A DNA stretch of 5,817 bases, taken from contig JACMKH010000035.1 in assembly GCA_014380205.1 (NCBI GenBank), forward strand, positions 1 through 5,817, in the 5' to 3' direction. How positions within the stretch are numbered: the first letter of the stretch is position 1; every line of letters begins with the position of its first letter. The stretch is from Sphingomonadaceae bacterium. GTDB taxonomy: Bacteria; Pseudomonadota; Alphaproteobacteria; Sphingomonadales; Sphingomonadaceae. Position numbers and translations under genes: made by a program. Shown in pieces: positions 1 through 5,359 of this stretch. A model generated the notes under the pieces. It had not been told where the DNA came from, did not search any database, and worked only from the letters and a program-made list of their open reading frames with translations.

Positions 1-2
1 AC

Positions 3-104
3 ATCGTGACCCGCCAGGGCGGCAACATGTTTCATGGCGACATGAGCTTCTATTCCCAGAACAACGCGCTGACGAGCCGGAACACGAGCACGTGGAGGAG
101 ATAG
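3..104 (+). pseudogene. TonB-dependent receptor fragment (Oar-like), interrupted
   Basis: The + frame from position 3 reads IVTRQGGNMFHGDMSFYSQ followed by NNALTSRNTST, then TWRR and a TAG stop at 102-104. The pattern 'V-T-[RK]-x-G-x-N-x-FHG' followed by an aromatic strand is typical of the plug/barrel junction of TonB-dependent outer-membrane receptors, especially the carboxypeptidase-regulatory-like (Oar-type) ones that import large nutrients across the outer membrane. The upstream part lies outside the window. Receptor-like sequence stops at about 90-97, where DNA belonging to the opposite-strand histidine kinase begins, so the several hundred residues of beta-barrel that should follow are missing. 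This is either a receptor gene cut by rearrangement or the edge of a chimeric assembly. The family call rests on about 30 residues only. Confidence 0.6.
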
Positions 105-1588
105 AGGCTGAGCGTCGTCCCCTCGCCGGGCGCGCTGTCGATCTCGATGCGGCCGCCCGATTGCGCGGCGAAGCCATAGGCCTGGCTGAGCCCGAGCCCG
201 GTCCCCTTGCCGACCGGCTTGGTCGTGAAAAAGGGCTCGAAGACGCGCGCGCGCACCTCGGGGCTCATCCCCTCGCCGTCGTCGACGATCGCGAGACGCA
301 CGCAATCGCCCTCGGGCGCCGCGACATTCTCGGTGATGAAGGTGACACTGCCCTGGCCAGCGATCGCGTCGCGCGCGTTGATCGCGGCATTGAGGATCAC
401 GCTGTGGAGTTGGGCCGGGTCGGCGGTGATTGACCACAGATCGGGCGTGAGCCGCGTCCTGATCGCGATAGGCTTGCCGAGCGTGCGTCCGAGCAATTCG
501 GCCATACCGGCGATCTGCTCGTTGAGATCGAGCGCGCGCGGCTGGAGCGGCTGGCGGCGCGCGAAGGCGAGCAGCTGGCCGGTGAGCTCGGCGGCGCGAT
601 CGGCGGTCTCGATGATCGCGCGGAGCTGGCGTCCCCGCTTGGCCTCGTCGAAGCCGGGGCGGCTCAACAGCTCGGCCGAGCCCCGGATCACGGTGAGCAG
701 ATTATTGAAATCGTGCGCGATCCCGCCGGTGAGCTCGCCGAGCGAACGCAGCCGCTGGGTCTGCGCGAGCTTCTCGCGCGCGTCGGCGAGATCCTCGGCG
801 GCGCGGTGCTCGGCGGTGATGTCGCGCGTCATCTTGGCGAAGCCGACGAACTTGTCCTCATAGTCGACCAGCGGCTGGATGAGGACGTGCGCGCGGAAGC
901 GCGATCCGTCCTTGCGTATGCGCCAGCCCTCGCCCTCGAAGCGCCCCTCGTCGCGCGCGATCGCGAGCGCCCGGGCGGGGAGCCCCGCGGCGCGGTCCTC
1001 CTCGGTGTAGAAGCACGAGAAATGTTGGCCGACGATCTCCTCGGCGATATAGCCCTTGAGCCGTTCGGCGCCCGCGTTCCAGTTGGTCACCGCCCCGTCG
1101 GGATCGAGCATGTAAATCGCGTGGCCGGTGAGCCCGTTGACGAGGAAGCGCATCGCCTCCTCGCTCGCATAGAGCTTGCGCGCCGAGTCGCGTTCGTGGG
1201 TGACGTCGTAGCTGACGCCGACGAAGCCCGTGATCTCGCCCGCCTCGTCGCGGCGTGCCTCGATCGAGAAACGCATCCAGCGCCGCGTCCCGTCGATCCG
1301 GTAGCGCCAGCCCTCGCCCTCGACGCGGCCGTTCGCGCGCGCCGCCGCGAGAAAGCGCTCGTACATGCCGTTGGCGCGTTCTTGGGGCGGATAGTAATAG
1401 TCGAGCCGTTGGCCGATGATCTCGGTAGGCGGCGCAAGCGTATAGAGGTCGGAATAGGGCTCGAAGCGCGTGCAGATGCCCTCGGCGTCGGTTTCGCTGA
1501 GCGTGAAATCGCTGACCCTGGCGAGCATCGCCGCCACCCGGGGGTCGTCGAGCAGCCGCCCCTCGATCGCTTTGCCCCCGCGCGACAT
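50..1588 (-). CDS. Soluble PAS-PAS sensor histidine kinase, C-terminus replaced at a junction
   Basis: A cytoplasmic two-component sensor kinase of 512 residues with no signal peptide or membrane segment. Two PAS domains (about 22-135 and 143-265) share the motif GR(V/F)EGEGWR near residues 87-95 and 215-223, indicating an internal duplication. A short coiled linker (about 262-280) leads to the HisKA H-box GELTGGIAHDFNN with phospho-acceptor His292. The HATPase domain has an N-box around Asn400/Asn404, DDGEGM at 436-441 and GKGTGLGL at 460-467. It should sense an internal signal, autophosphorylate His292 and pass phosphate to a response regulator; neither ligand nor partner is visible. Family members usually continue LYLPR and often carry a receiver domain. 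Here the sequence switches after SLYLL (residue 498, positions 95-97) to 14 residues that are antisense of the TonB receptor fragment, ending at a stop at 50-52. A receiver domain may have been lost. The catalytic core is complete. No Shine-Dalgarno precedes the ATG at 1588. Confidence 0.88.
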   Translation of the reverse strand: MSRGGKAIEGRLLDDPRVAAMLARVSDFTLSETDAEGICTRFEPYSDLYTLAPPTEIIGQRLDYYYPPQERANGMYERFLAAARANGRVEGEGWRYRIDGTRRWMRFSIEARRDEAGEITGFVGVSYDVTHERDSARKLYASEEAMRFLVNGLTGHAIYMLDPDGAVTNWNAGAERLKGYIAEEIVGQHFSCFYTEEDRAAGLPARALAIARDEGRFEGEGWRIRKDGSRFRAHVLIQPLVDYEDKFVGFAKMTRDITAEHRAAEDLADAREKLAQTQRLRSLGELTGGIAHDFNNLLTVIRGSAELLSRPGFDEAKRGRQLRAIIETADRAAELTGQLLAFARRQPLQPRALDLNEQIAGMAELLGRTLGKPIAIRTRLTPDLWSITADPAQLHSVILNAAINARDAIAGQGSVTFITENVAAPEGDCVRLAIVDDGEGMSPEVRARVFEPFFTTKPVGKGTGLGLSQAYGFAAQSGGRIEIDSAPGEGTTLSLYLLHVLVFRLVSALFWE

Positions 1589-1679
1589 GGCGCGGGCTAT
1601 AGGTCGGCAATGCTTGACAATTGTTTAGTAGAACGGCGCGGCGTTGCGGCGACGCGCCGCGCGCGCCATATCGCGGCGC
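1589..1679. promoter_or_regulatory. Divergent spacer between kinase and hslV with candidate promoters
   Basis: This 91-bp region separates the two divergent starts. For hslV, TTGCGG (1644-1649), a 17-bp spacer and CATATC (1667-1672) end 7 nt before the ATG. For the kinase, CTATAG (1597-1602, read leftwards) ends 8 nt before its ATG, but no good -35 lies 16-18 bp upstream of it. A TTGACA at 1614-1619 on the + strand has no convincing -10 at normal spacing; it overlaps an 8-bp palindrome, ACAATTGT (1617-1624), that could be a binding site. Neither gene has a Shine-Dalgarno here, so leaderless transcription is possible in both directions. These are eye-matched weak motifs. Confidence 0.35.
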
Positions 1680-2249
1680 ATGAACAACGACAGCAGCGCG
1701 ATGCCCGTCTGGCATGGCACCACCATTCTCTCGGTCCGCAAGGGCGGCAAGGTGATCATCGCCGGCGACGGCCAGGTCTCGATGGGGCAGACCGTGATCA
1801 AGCCCAACGCAAAGAAGGTGCGCCGGCTCGGCGACGGTAATGTCATCGGCGGCTTCGCTGGGGCGACGGCGGACGCCTTCACGCTGTTCGAGCGGCTCGA
1901 GAAGAAGCTCGAGCAGTTCCACGGCCAATTGATGCGCGCGGCGGTCGAGCTCGCCAAGGACTGGCGGACCGACAAATACCTCCGCAATCTCGAGGCGATG
2001 ATGATCGTCGCCGACAAGGACGTGACCTTGATCCTGACCGGCAACGGCGATGTGCTCGAGCCCGAGGGGGGCATCGCGGCGATCGGATCGGGCGGCAACT
2101 ACGCGCTCGCCGCCGCCAAGGCGTTGACCGAGTATGAGGCCGATGCCGAGGCGATCGCGCGCAAGGCGATGGCAATCGCGGCCGAGGTGTGCGTCTACAC
2201 CAACGACCGGCTGACGGTGGAGACGCTCGAAAGCGCCTCGTCCGATTGA
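1680..2249 (+). CDS. hslV: ATP-dependent protease HslVU (ClpYQ), peptidase subunit HslV
   Basis: HslV is the threonine-protease core of the HslUV cytoplasmic degradation machine; two hexameric rings are fed by the HslU AAA+ unfoldase. From ATG 1680 the protein is 189 residues, slightly above the usual 175-185. The processing site is WHG|TTI, making Thr14 the mature catalytic N-terminal threonine. The family signatures follow: GDGQVSMGQ, then Lys46 (mature Lys33) in [19 protein letters not shown], and GSGGNYA in the second half. An in-frame TTG at 1644 would add 12 arginine-rich residues and is less likely; ATG 1701 (MPVWHG) is an alternative and would not alter the mature protein. There is no Shine-Dalgarno before 1680. 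In most proteobacteria hslU follows directly; here a toxin-antitoxin pair does, so HslU must be encoded elsewhere or beyond the insertion. Confidence 0.96.
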   Translation: MNNDSSAMPVWHGTTILSVRKGGKVIIAGDGQVSMGQTVIKPNAKKVRRLGDGNVIGGFAGATADAFTLFERLEKKLEQFHGQLMRAAVELAKDWRTDKYLRNLEAMMIVADKDVTLILTGNGDVLEPEGGIAAIGSGGNYALAAAKALTEYEADAEAIARKAMAIAAEVCVYTNDRLTVETLESASSD

Positions 2250-2272
2250 CACGTCGTTAAATTGGTTATAAT
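2246..2272 (+). promoter_or_regulatory. Consensus-like promoter of the toxin-antitoxin operon
   Basis: A perfect TTGACA (2246-2251) and a perfect TATAAT (2267-2272) are separated by 15 bp, two short of the optimum. The -35 box overlaps the hslV TGA stop (2247-2249). The region is strikingly AT-rich compared with the GC-rich genes around it. The first ATG downstream is the antitoxin start, 31 nt after the -10. The short spacer may keep basal activity low or leave room for regulation. The motifs are seen directly; promoter function is inferred. Confidence 0.6.
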
Positions 2273-2286
2273 AGCTATATTGGCTA
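2261..2286. promoter_or_regulatory. Candidate antitoxin operator over the -10 region
   Basis: The palindrome ATAGCTAT (2271-2278) partly overlaps the -10 box. A direct repeat ATTGG occurs at 2261-2265 and 2279-2283, and TAGC/GCTA arms lie at 2273-2276 and 2283-2286. Phd/YefM antitoxins are known to bind short palindromes over their own promoters, so this is where autoregulation would be expected. In AT-rich DNA small symmetries also arise by chance. Confidence 0.35.
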
Positions 2287-2290
2287 GACT

Positions 2291-2295
2291 AGGAG
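2291..2295 (+). promoter_or_regulatory. Shine-Dalgarno AGGAG of the antitoxin gene
   Basis: AGGAG lies 8 nt before ATG 2304. It decides the antitoxin start against the in-frame TTG at 2262, which would fall within the promoter. Confidence 0.75.
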
Positions 2296-2303
2296 TTGTT
2301 GCC

Positions 2304-2570
2304 ATGGAGGTCACCTCGACCGAGTTCCAAAACCGCACCGGCCTCTACATCGAGCAGGCCGCCAAGGCGCCCGTGTTCATCACCAAGCACCGCCGCCCGC
2401 AGCGTGTCCTGCTAGATGTCGCGGAATATGAGCGCTTGCGCCTGCTGGCGACGCATCGGCCAACGCGCGAGGCCTTTAGGGTTGAGGATCTCCCCCAAGA
2501 GGTCATCGACGCGTTGGAGAATGTGGATCTCTCGCACATCGATCCGGAACTCGACAAGCTGATGGATTGA
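2304..2570 (+). CDS. Type II antitoxin, Phd/YefM (prevent-host-death) family
   Basis: An 88-residue antitoxin. The N-terminal two-thirds match the Phd/YefM DNA-binding fold: MEVTSTEFQNRTGLYIEQA, then PVFITKHRRPQRVLLDVAEYERL. This dimerising domain normally binds the operon's own operator. The acidic C-terminus (about 60-88: VEDLPQEVIDALENVDLSH and on to DPELDKLMD) is the kind of flexible tail that wraps and neutralises the partner toxin and is degraded by Lon or Clp-type proteases. It is the first gene of the module, with the toxin starting 4 nt after its stop. The start is set by AGGAG at 2291-2295. The family's classical partners are Doc and YoeB, but here the downstream gene looks like PemK/MazF. 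Family assignment is strong; operator binding and partner specificity are inferred. Confidence 0.87.
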   Translation: MEVTSTEFQNRTGLYIEQAAKAPVFITKHRRPQRVLLDVAEYERLRLLATHRPTREAFRVEDLPQEVIDALENVDLSHIDPELDKLMD

Positions 2571-2574
2571 GACG

Positions 2575-3036
2575 TTGGCAAGGCCTGAGCCGAAGCCCGG
2601 CCTCGTCATACGCTATGATTATCTTTGGGAGAGCGAAGCGCGGCGAGGGCGAGAGGAAGGAGCGAAGCTTCGTCCCTGCGCGGTCGTCCTCGTCGTCCGC
2701 GCCGAGGAATCGGATAGGAGTCTCCTTCTCGCTTGCGCGATCACCCATTCGCCGCCCCGCGAAAAAGGCGCTGCGCTGGACATCCCGGCGGCGGTGAGCC
2801 GGCACCTCGGCCTCGATGAAGACCGATCCTGGATCGTCATCAGCGAGGCTAATGTCGTGGATTGGAGCGATCCAGGCATCACGCCGACGCGGGATTCATG
2901 GGCTTATGGCTATTTGCCGCCGAGGCTCACTCGCGCCGTTATCGACGCGGTGCGCGATCGCATTCGATCGAAGAAGATCGGGATCGTCGACCGCCCGCGA
3001 ATCGAGCGCGCGCGCCATCGGCGCGAACAGCCATGA
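2575..3036 (+). CDS. PemK/MazF-like toxin (probable endoribonuclease)
   Basis: A 153-residue protein, probably the toxin of the pair: MazF/PemK enzymes are cytoplasmic RNases that cleave mRNA and halt growth until bound by antitoxin. The N-terminal strand PGLVIRYDYLW corresponds to the 'G-x-[IV]-x-x-[VA]-x-[FYL]' opening of the fold. REEGAKLRPCAVVL holds the conserved 'RP' strand with Arg33 as the likely catalytic arginine, and ACAITHSPP supplies Thr57 at the catalytic Thr/Ser position. GLDEDRSWIVISEANVVDW and YGYLPPRLTRAVIDAVRDR match the later strands and C-terminal helix. The only in-frame start is TTG at 2575, with no ATG in the frame and only a weak ribosome site, so its translation probably depends on that of the antitoxin. 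The arginine-rich tail after about residue 130 is beyond the usual core. The stop overlaps the next start as ATGA. It is a divergent member; activity is not proven. Confidence 0.72.
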   Translation: MARPEPKPGLVIRYDYLWESEARRGREEGAKLRPCAVVLVVRAEESDRSLLLACAITHSPPREKGAALDIPAAVSRHLGLDEDRSWIVISEANVVDWSDPGITPTRDSWAYGYLPPRLTRAVIDAVRDRIRSKKIGIVDRPRIERARHRREQP

Positions 3037-4166
3037 TCCGGCGCTTGCCTACCGAGCCGATCGACCGTCGCCGTCTAATTGTAGGCGCGGGCGCCACGCT
3101 CGGCGGCTTCGCGCTCCAGTCCTGCGCTACGACACGGCTCGCCTCCCGCGCGCTCGATCCCGGCTGCACGCTTCACCCCGTCTACGTCGCGCCCGATCGC
3201 GTCATCCGCGCCGTCGCGGGCCTGCGCCCCTATCGCGAGGCAGGCTTCGTCGTCCGCGCCGAGGCGCTTGGCGGCAAGCGGCTGGTCCACAACTACGGAC
3301 ATGGCGGCGCCGGGATCACCCTGAGCTGGGGCAGCTCGATGCTCGCGACGCGGCTCGGGTTGCCGGGGCACCAGGGGGCGGTCGCGGTGATGGGCGCGGG
3401 GGTGATGGGGCTGACCACCGCGCGGCTCGTCCAGGAGGCGGGATTTTCCGTCACGATCTACACCAAGGCGCTCCCGCCCGACACGACCTCGAACATCGCT
3501 GGGGGGCAGATCTCGCCTTTCGGCCATTACCGCGACTCGATGGTCACCCCCGAATGGCGCGCGCAGTTCGCGGCGGCGATGGACTACAGCTGGCGGCGCT
3601 TCCAGATCATGGTCGGCGAGGATTACGGCATCCGCTGGCTCACCACCTACACCGAGGGTGACGGGCCCGACCCCTCCGATCCGTTTCAGCGATACCATCC
3701 GGCGGCGAGGCGGCTGGACTCGGCCGAACATCCCTTTCCGGTCGACAATCTCAGCCGCTTCGACACCATGTATGTCGAGACCGGCCGCTTCCTGCGCCAG
3801 CTCACGCGCGATGTTCATCTCGCCGGCGGAGCGATTCGCGTCCGCGAATTCGCGACACCAGCCGATATCGCGACGCTCCCCGAGACGCTCGTGTTCAATG
3901 GCACCGGGCTCGGCGCGGGCGCGCTGTTCGGCGATGCGGGCATCCGCCCGATCCGCGGCCAGCTCGCGATCCTGCTCCCCCAGCCCGAGGTCGATTACGC
4001 CTTCACCGGCGAAGCGGGCTACATGTTCCCACGCGCCGACGGGGTGGTGCTTGGCGGCACCTTCGAACGCGATGAGTGGGACGCGACGCCGCAGCCCGAG
4101 GACATTTCGCGGATTGTCGCGTCGCATCGACGGTTGTTCCAGGGCTTCCGCTGCACACCCACATAA
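3033..4166 (+). CDS. Tat-exported D-amino acid oxidase-like FAD oxidoreductase, circularly permuted
   Basis: A 377-residue flavoprotein. Residues 1-31 form a twin-arginine signal (DRRRLIV at 11-17, hydrophobic stretch 15-28) ending in a lipobox-like LQSC with Cys31, so a lipoprotein outside the cytoplasm is likely. Residues 56-108 contain LRPYR and HNYGHGGAGITLSWG, which close ordinary D-amino acid oxidases. Only afterwards comes the FAD Rossmann motif GAGVMG (121-126), then the substrate domain, with AGYMFPR (Tyr330) and GVVLGGTFERDEW close to the C-terminus. Arg65, Gly92 and Tyr330 match pig DAAO Arg283, Gly313 and Tyr228. The family oxidises D-amino acids with O2 to keto acids, ammonia and H2O2; the substrate here is unknown. 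ATG 3033 is chosen because it begins the Tat signal; the frame is open to 2862, but that part overlaps the toxin. There is no clear Shine-Dalgarno, and the start overlaps the toxin stop (ATGA), suggesting coupled translation. Confidence 0.88.
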   Translation: MIRRLPTEPIDRRRLIVGAGATLGGFALQSCATTRLASRALDPGCTLHPVYVAPDRVIRAVAGLRPYREAGFVVRAEALGGKRLVHNYGHGGAGITLSWGSSMLATRLGLPGHQGAVAVMGAGVMGLTTARLVQEAGFSVTIYTKALPPDTTSNIAGGQISPFGHYRDSMVTPEWRAQFAAAMDYSWRRFQIMVGEDYGIRWLTTYTEGDGPDPSDPFQRYHPAARRLDSAEHPFPVDNLSRFDTMYVETGRFLRQLTRDVHLAGGAIRVREFATPADIATLPETLVFNGTGLGAGALFGDAGIRPIRGQLAILLPQPEVDYAFTGEAGYMFPRADGVVLGGTFERDEWDATPQPEDISRIVASHRRLFQGFRCTPT

Positions 4167-4178
4167 CGACACTTGTCG
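4167..4178. repeat. Small inverted repeat after the flavoprotein stop
   Basis: CGACACTTGTCG directly follows the TAA. The arms CGACA/TGTCG face each other across 2 nt, so it is more likely a protein-binding palindrome than an RNA hairpin, and there is no T-run to make it a terminator. It overlaps the candidate -35 box of the next gene. Confidence 0.35.
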
Positions 4179-4200
4179 GAATAGCTGTTGCTGCTATGCT
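4173..4200 (+). promoter_or_regulatory. Candidate promoter of the serine hydrolase gene
   Basis: TTGTCG (4173-4178), a 16-bp spacer and TATGCT (4195-4200) preceded by TG (4192-4193), an extended -10 form. The predicted start of transcription near 4207 would give a very short leader just reaching the Shine-Dalgarno, which weakens the call. Read-through from the flavoprotein is the alternative. Confidence 0.35.
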
Positions 4201-4207
4201 GGCGGTT

Positions 4208-4213
4208 GGGAGG
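4208..4213 (+). promoter_or_regulatory. Shine-Dalgarno GGGAGG of the serine hydrolase
   Basis: GGGAGG ends 8 nt before ATG 4222 and fixes this start, even though the reading frame stays open back to 3658 across the flavoprotein gene. Confidence 0.75.
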
Positions 4214-4221
4214 ATAACCCG

Positions 4222-5310
4222 ATGCGCCGCCTGATCCTGATCCTGTTTGCGACGCTGCTTGTCCTTCCGGTGACCTTGGCCGTTGCTGAGACTCCACAGG
4301 AGATCGCTGCCGCGATCGACGCCGATCTCCGCGCGGCGGAGGCGACCGGCTTCGGCGGCGCCGTGATCGTGCGGCGCGGGGGCGAGACGCTGTTGCGCCG
4401 GGGGTATGGGTTTGCCGACCGCGAGGCGCGCGCCGCCTTCACACCCGAGACGGTCGCGCAGATCGGATCGATCACCAAGACCTTCACCGGGCTCGCGGCC
4501 GCGCGGCTTATCGCCGAGGGGCGGATCGATTCCGAGGCCACGGTCGGGACCTATCTCCCCGACGCGCCCGAGCCGGGCCGCTCGCTCGTGATCAACGACG
4601 TGCTTACCCACCACTCGGGGCTGGTCGATTCCTGCGGCGACGATTTCGAGCGGCTCTCGACCGAGCGGCTCGTCGCGCACTGCCTCGCCCAGCCGCTCGC
4701 CCACCCGCGCGGCGAGAATCACTATTCGAACCTCGGCTATTCGACGATGGCGCGGATCGTCGAGGCCGTCTCGGGACAAAGCTGGGAGGCGTATCTCGCC
4801 GAGCATGTCTGGGGCCCGCTGGAGATGCATACGACGGGCTTCGCTTCCACGGCCCCGAACGGCCACAGCTTCGCGCACGGCTATCTCGACGACGCCGAGC
4901 AGGAGGTGATCTCGGCGCGGATCGCCGCGCTCGGCGGCGAGGATTGGAATCTGCGCGGCAACGGCGGGATGCAGGCCTCGTCGGACGACATGATGCGCTT
5001 CCTCGTCGCGCTGACGGGCGATGATCCCGCGATCAGCCCCGAGGCCCGCGCGATCATGCTCGCTCCACACGGGCCCCGCGAGGAGGCCGTCGCCGAGGGC
5101 TATGGCCTGTTCTTACGCTATGACGAGGCCGGCGCGCTGTTCCGCGCGGGCCATGCGGGATCGGACGGCGTGTTCATGAGCTATATCGCCTGGTTCCCCC
5201 AAAGCGGCACGCTCGTCTATTTCGTTGGCAACAACGGCGAGGGACCGGTGCGCGAGGCGCTCGTCAAAGTGCTGCGCCACGCCGAGCGCATGCCGCCGGC
5301 CGGAACATAA
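4222..5310 (+). CDS. Secreted serine hydrolase, class C beta-lactamase / DD-peptidase family
   Basis: A 362-residue protein of the beta-lactamase (PF00144-type) fold, which includes AmpC, DD-carboxypeptidases, D-aminopeptidases and esterases. A Sec signal peptide spans residues 1-22 (MRR, hydrophobic stretch, AVA before Glu23), placing the enzyme in the periplasm. The catalytic Ser-x-x-Lys is Ser83-Ile-Thr-Lys86. The second motif Tyr-x-Asn is Tyr168-Ser-Asn170 in ENHYSNLGYS. The third motif is His311-Ala-Gly313 in GHAGSDGV, where the His replaces the Lys of the KTG box; this is common in peptidases and esterases of the family and argues against a true cephalosporinase. Length is normal for a single-domain member. 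It follows the flavoprotein by 55 bp on the same strand with its own ribosome site. The substrate cannot be read from sequence; a D-Ala-containing peptide or an ester are both reasonable. Confidence 0.9.
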   Translation: MRRLILILFATLLVLPVTLAVAETPQEIAAAIDADLRAAEATGFGGAVIVRRGGETLLRRGYGFADREARAAFTPETVAQIGSITKTFTGLAAARLIAEGRIDSEATVGTYLPDAPEPGRSLVINDVLTHHSGLVDSCGDDFERLSTERLVAHCLAQPLAHPRGENHYSNLGYSTMARIVEAVSGQSWEAYLAEHVWGPLEMHTTGFASTAPNGHSFAHGYLDDAEQEVISARIAALGGEDWNLRGNGGMQASSDDMMRFLVALTGDDPAISPEARAIMLAPHGPREEAVAEGYGLFLRYDEAGALFRAGHAGSDGVFMSYIAWFPQSGTLVYFVGNNGEGPVREALVKVLRHAERMPPAGT

Positions 5311-5323
5311 CAGGAAAATAACC

Positions 5324-5352
5324 TTGTCCTTCGCGCCGGCGTTGCGCTAGCG
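5324..5352 (+). promoter_or_regulatory. Candidate recN promoter
   Basis: TTGTCC (5324-5329), a 17-bp spacer and CTAGCG (5347-5352), which ends 7 nt before the recN ATG. The -10 sits within the palindrome CGCTAGCG (5345-5352). No Shine-Dalgarno lies between it and the ATG, which would fit a leaderless transcript. No obvious LexA box of the alphaproteobacterial GTTC-N7-GTTC type is seen, although recN is SOS-regulated in many bacteria. Weak match. Confidence 0.35.
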
Positions 5353-5359
5353 TCGCGCG

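Noticed and set aside
713..1840. Long + strand open frame of 375 codons across the kinase gene
   Set aside because: It is antisense to the well-supported kinase, its product is low-complexity Ala/Arg/Asp-rich with no recognisable domain, and it runs on into hslV. It is a product of high GC content.
858..2252. Minus-strand open frame of 464 codons across hslV and part of the kinase
   Set aside because: It lies antisense to hslV, and its second half is the kinase in a shifted frame, rich in Arg; no domain fits.
2862..3032. Upstream in-frame extension of the flavoprotein
   Set aside because: It overlaps the toxin coding sequence in another frame and would bury the Tat signal, which must be N-terminal.
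2250..3036. Transposon or integron carrying the toxin-antitoxin pair
   Set aside because: No transposase, integrase, terminal inverted repeats or target-site duplication could be found around the module.
3075..4172. Minus-strand open frame of 365 codons opposite the flavoprotein
   Set aside because: It is antisense to a gene with clear FAD and DAAO motifs; the translation has no recognisable family features.
4167..4178. Transcription terminator after the flavoprotein
   Set aside because: The arms are short with only 2-4 nt of loop and no T-run follows, so it is kept only as a small inverted repeat.
3658..4221. Upstream in-frame extension of the serine hydrolase
   Set aside because: The extension is the flavoprotein gene read in another frame. 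The signal peptide and GGGAGG at 4208-4213 place the real start at 4222.
4003..5070. Minus-strand open frame of 355 codons opposite the serine hydrolase
   Set aside because: It is antisense to conserved SITK and YSN motifs, and its composition is typical of reverse-strand GC-rich shadow frames.
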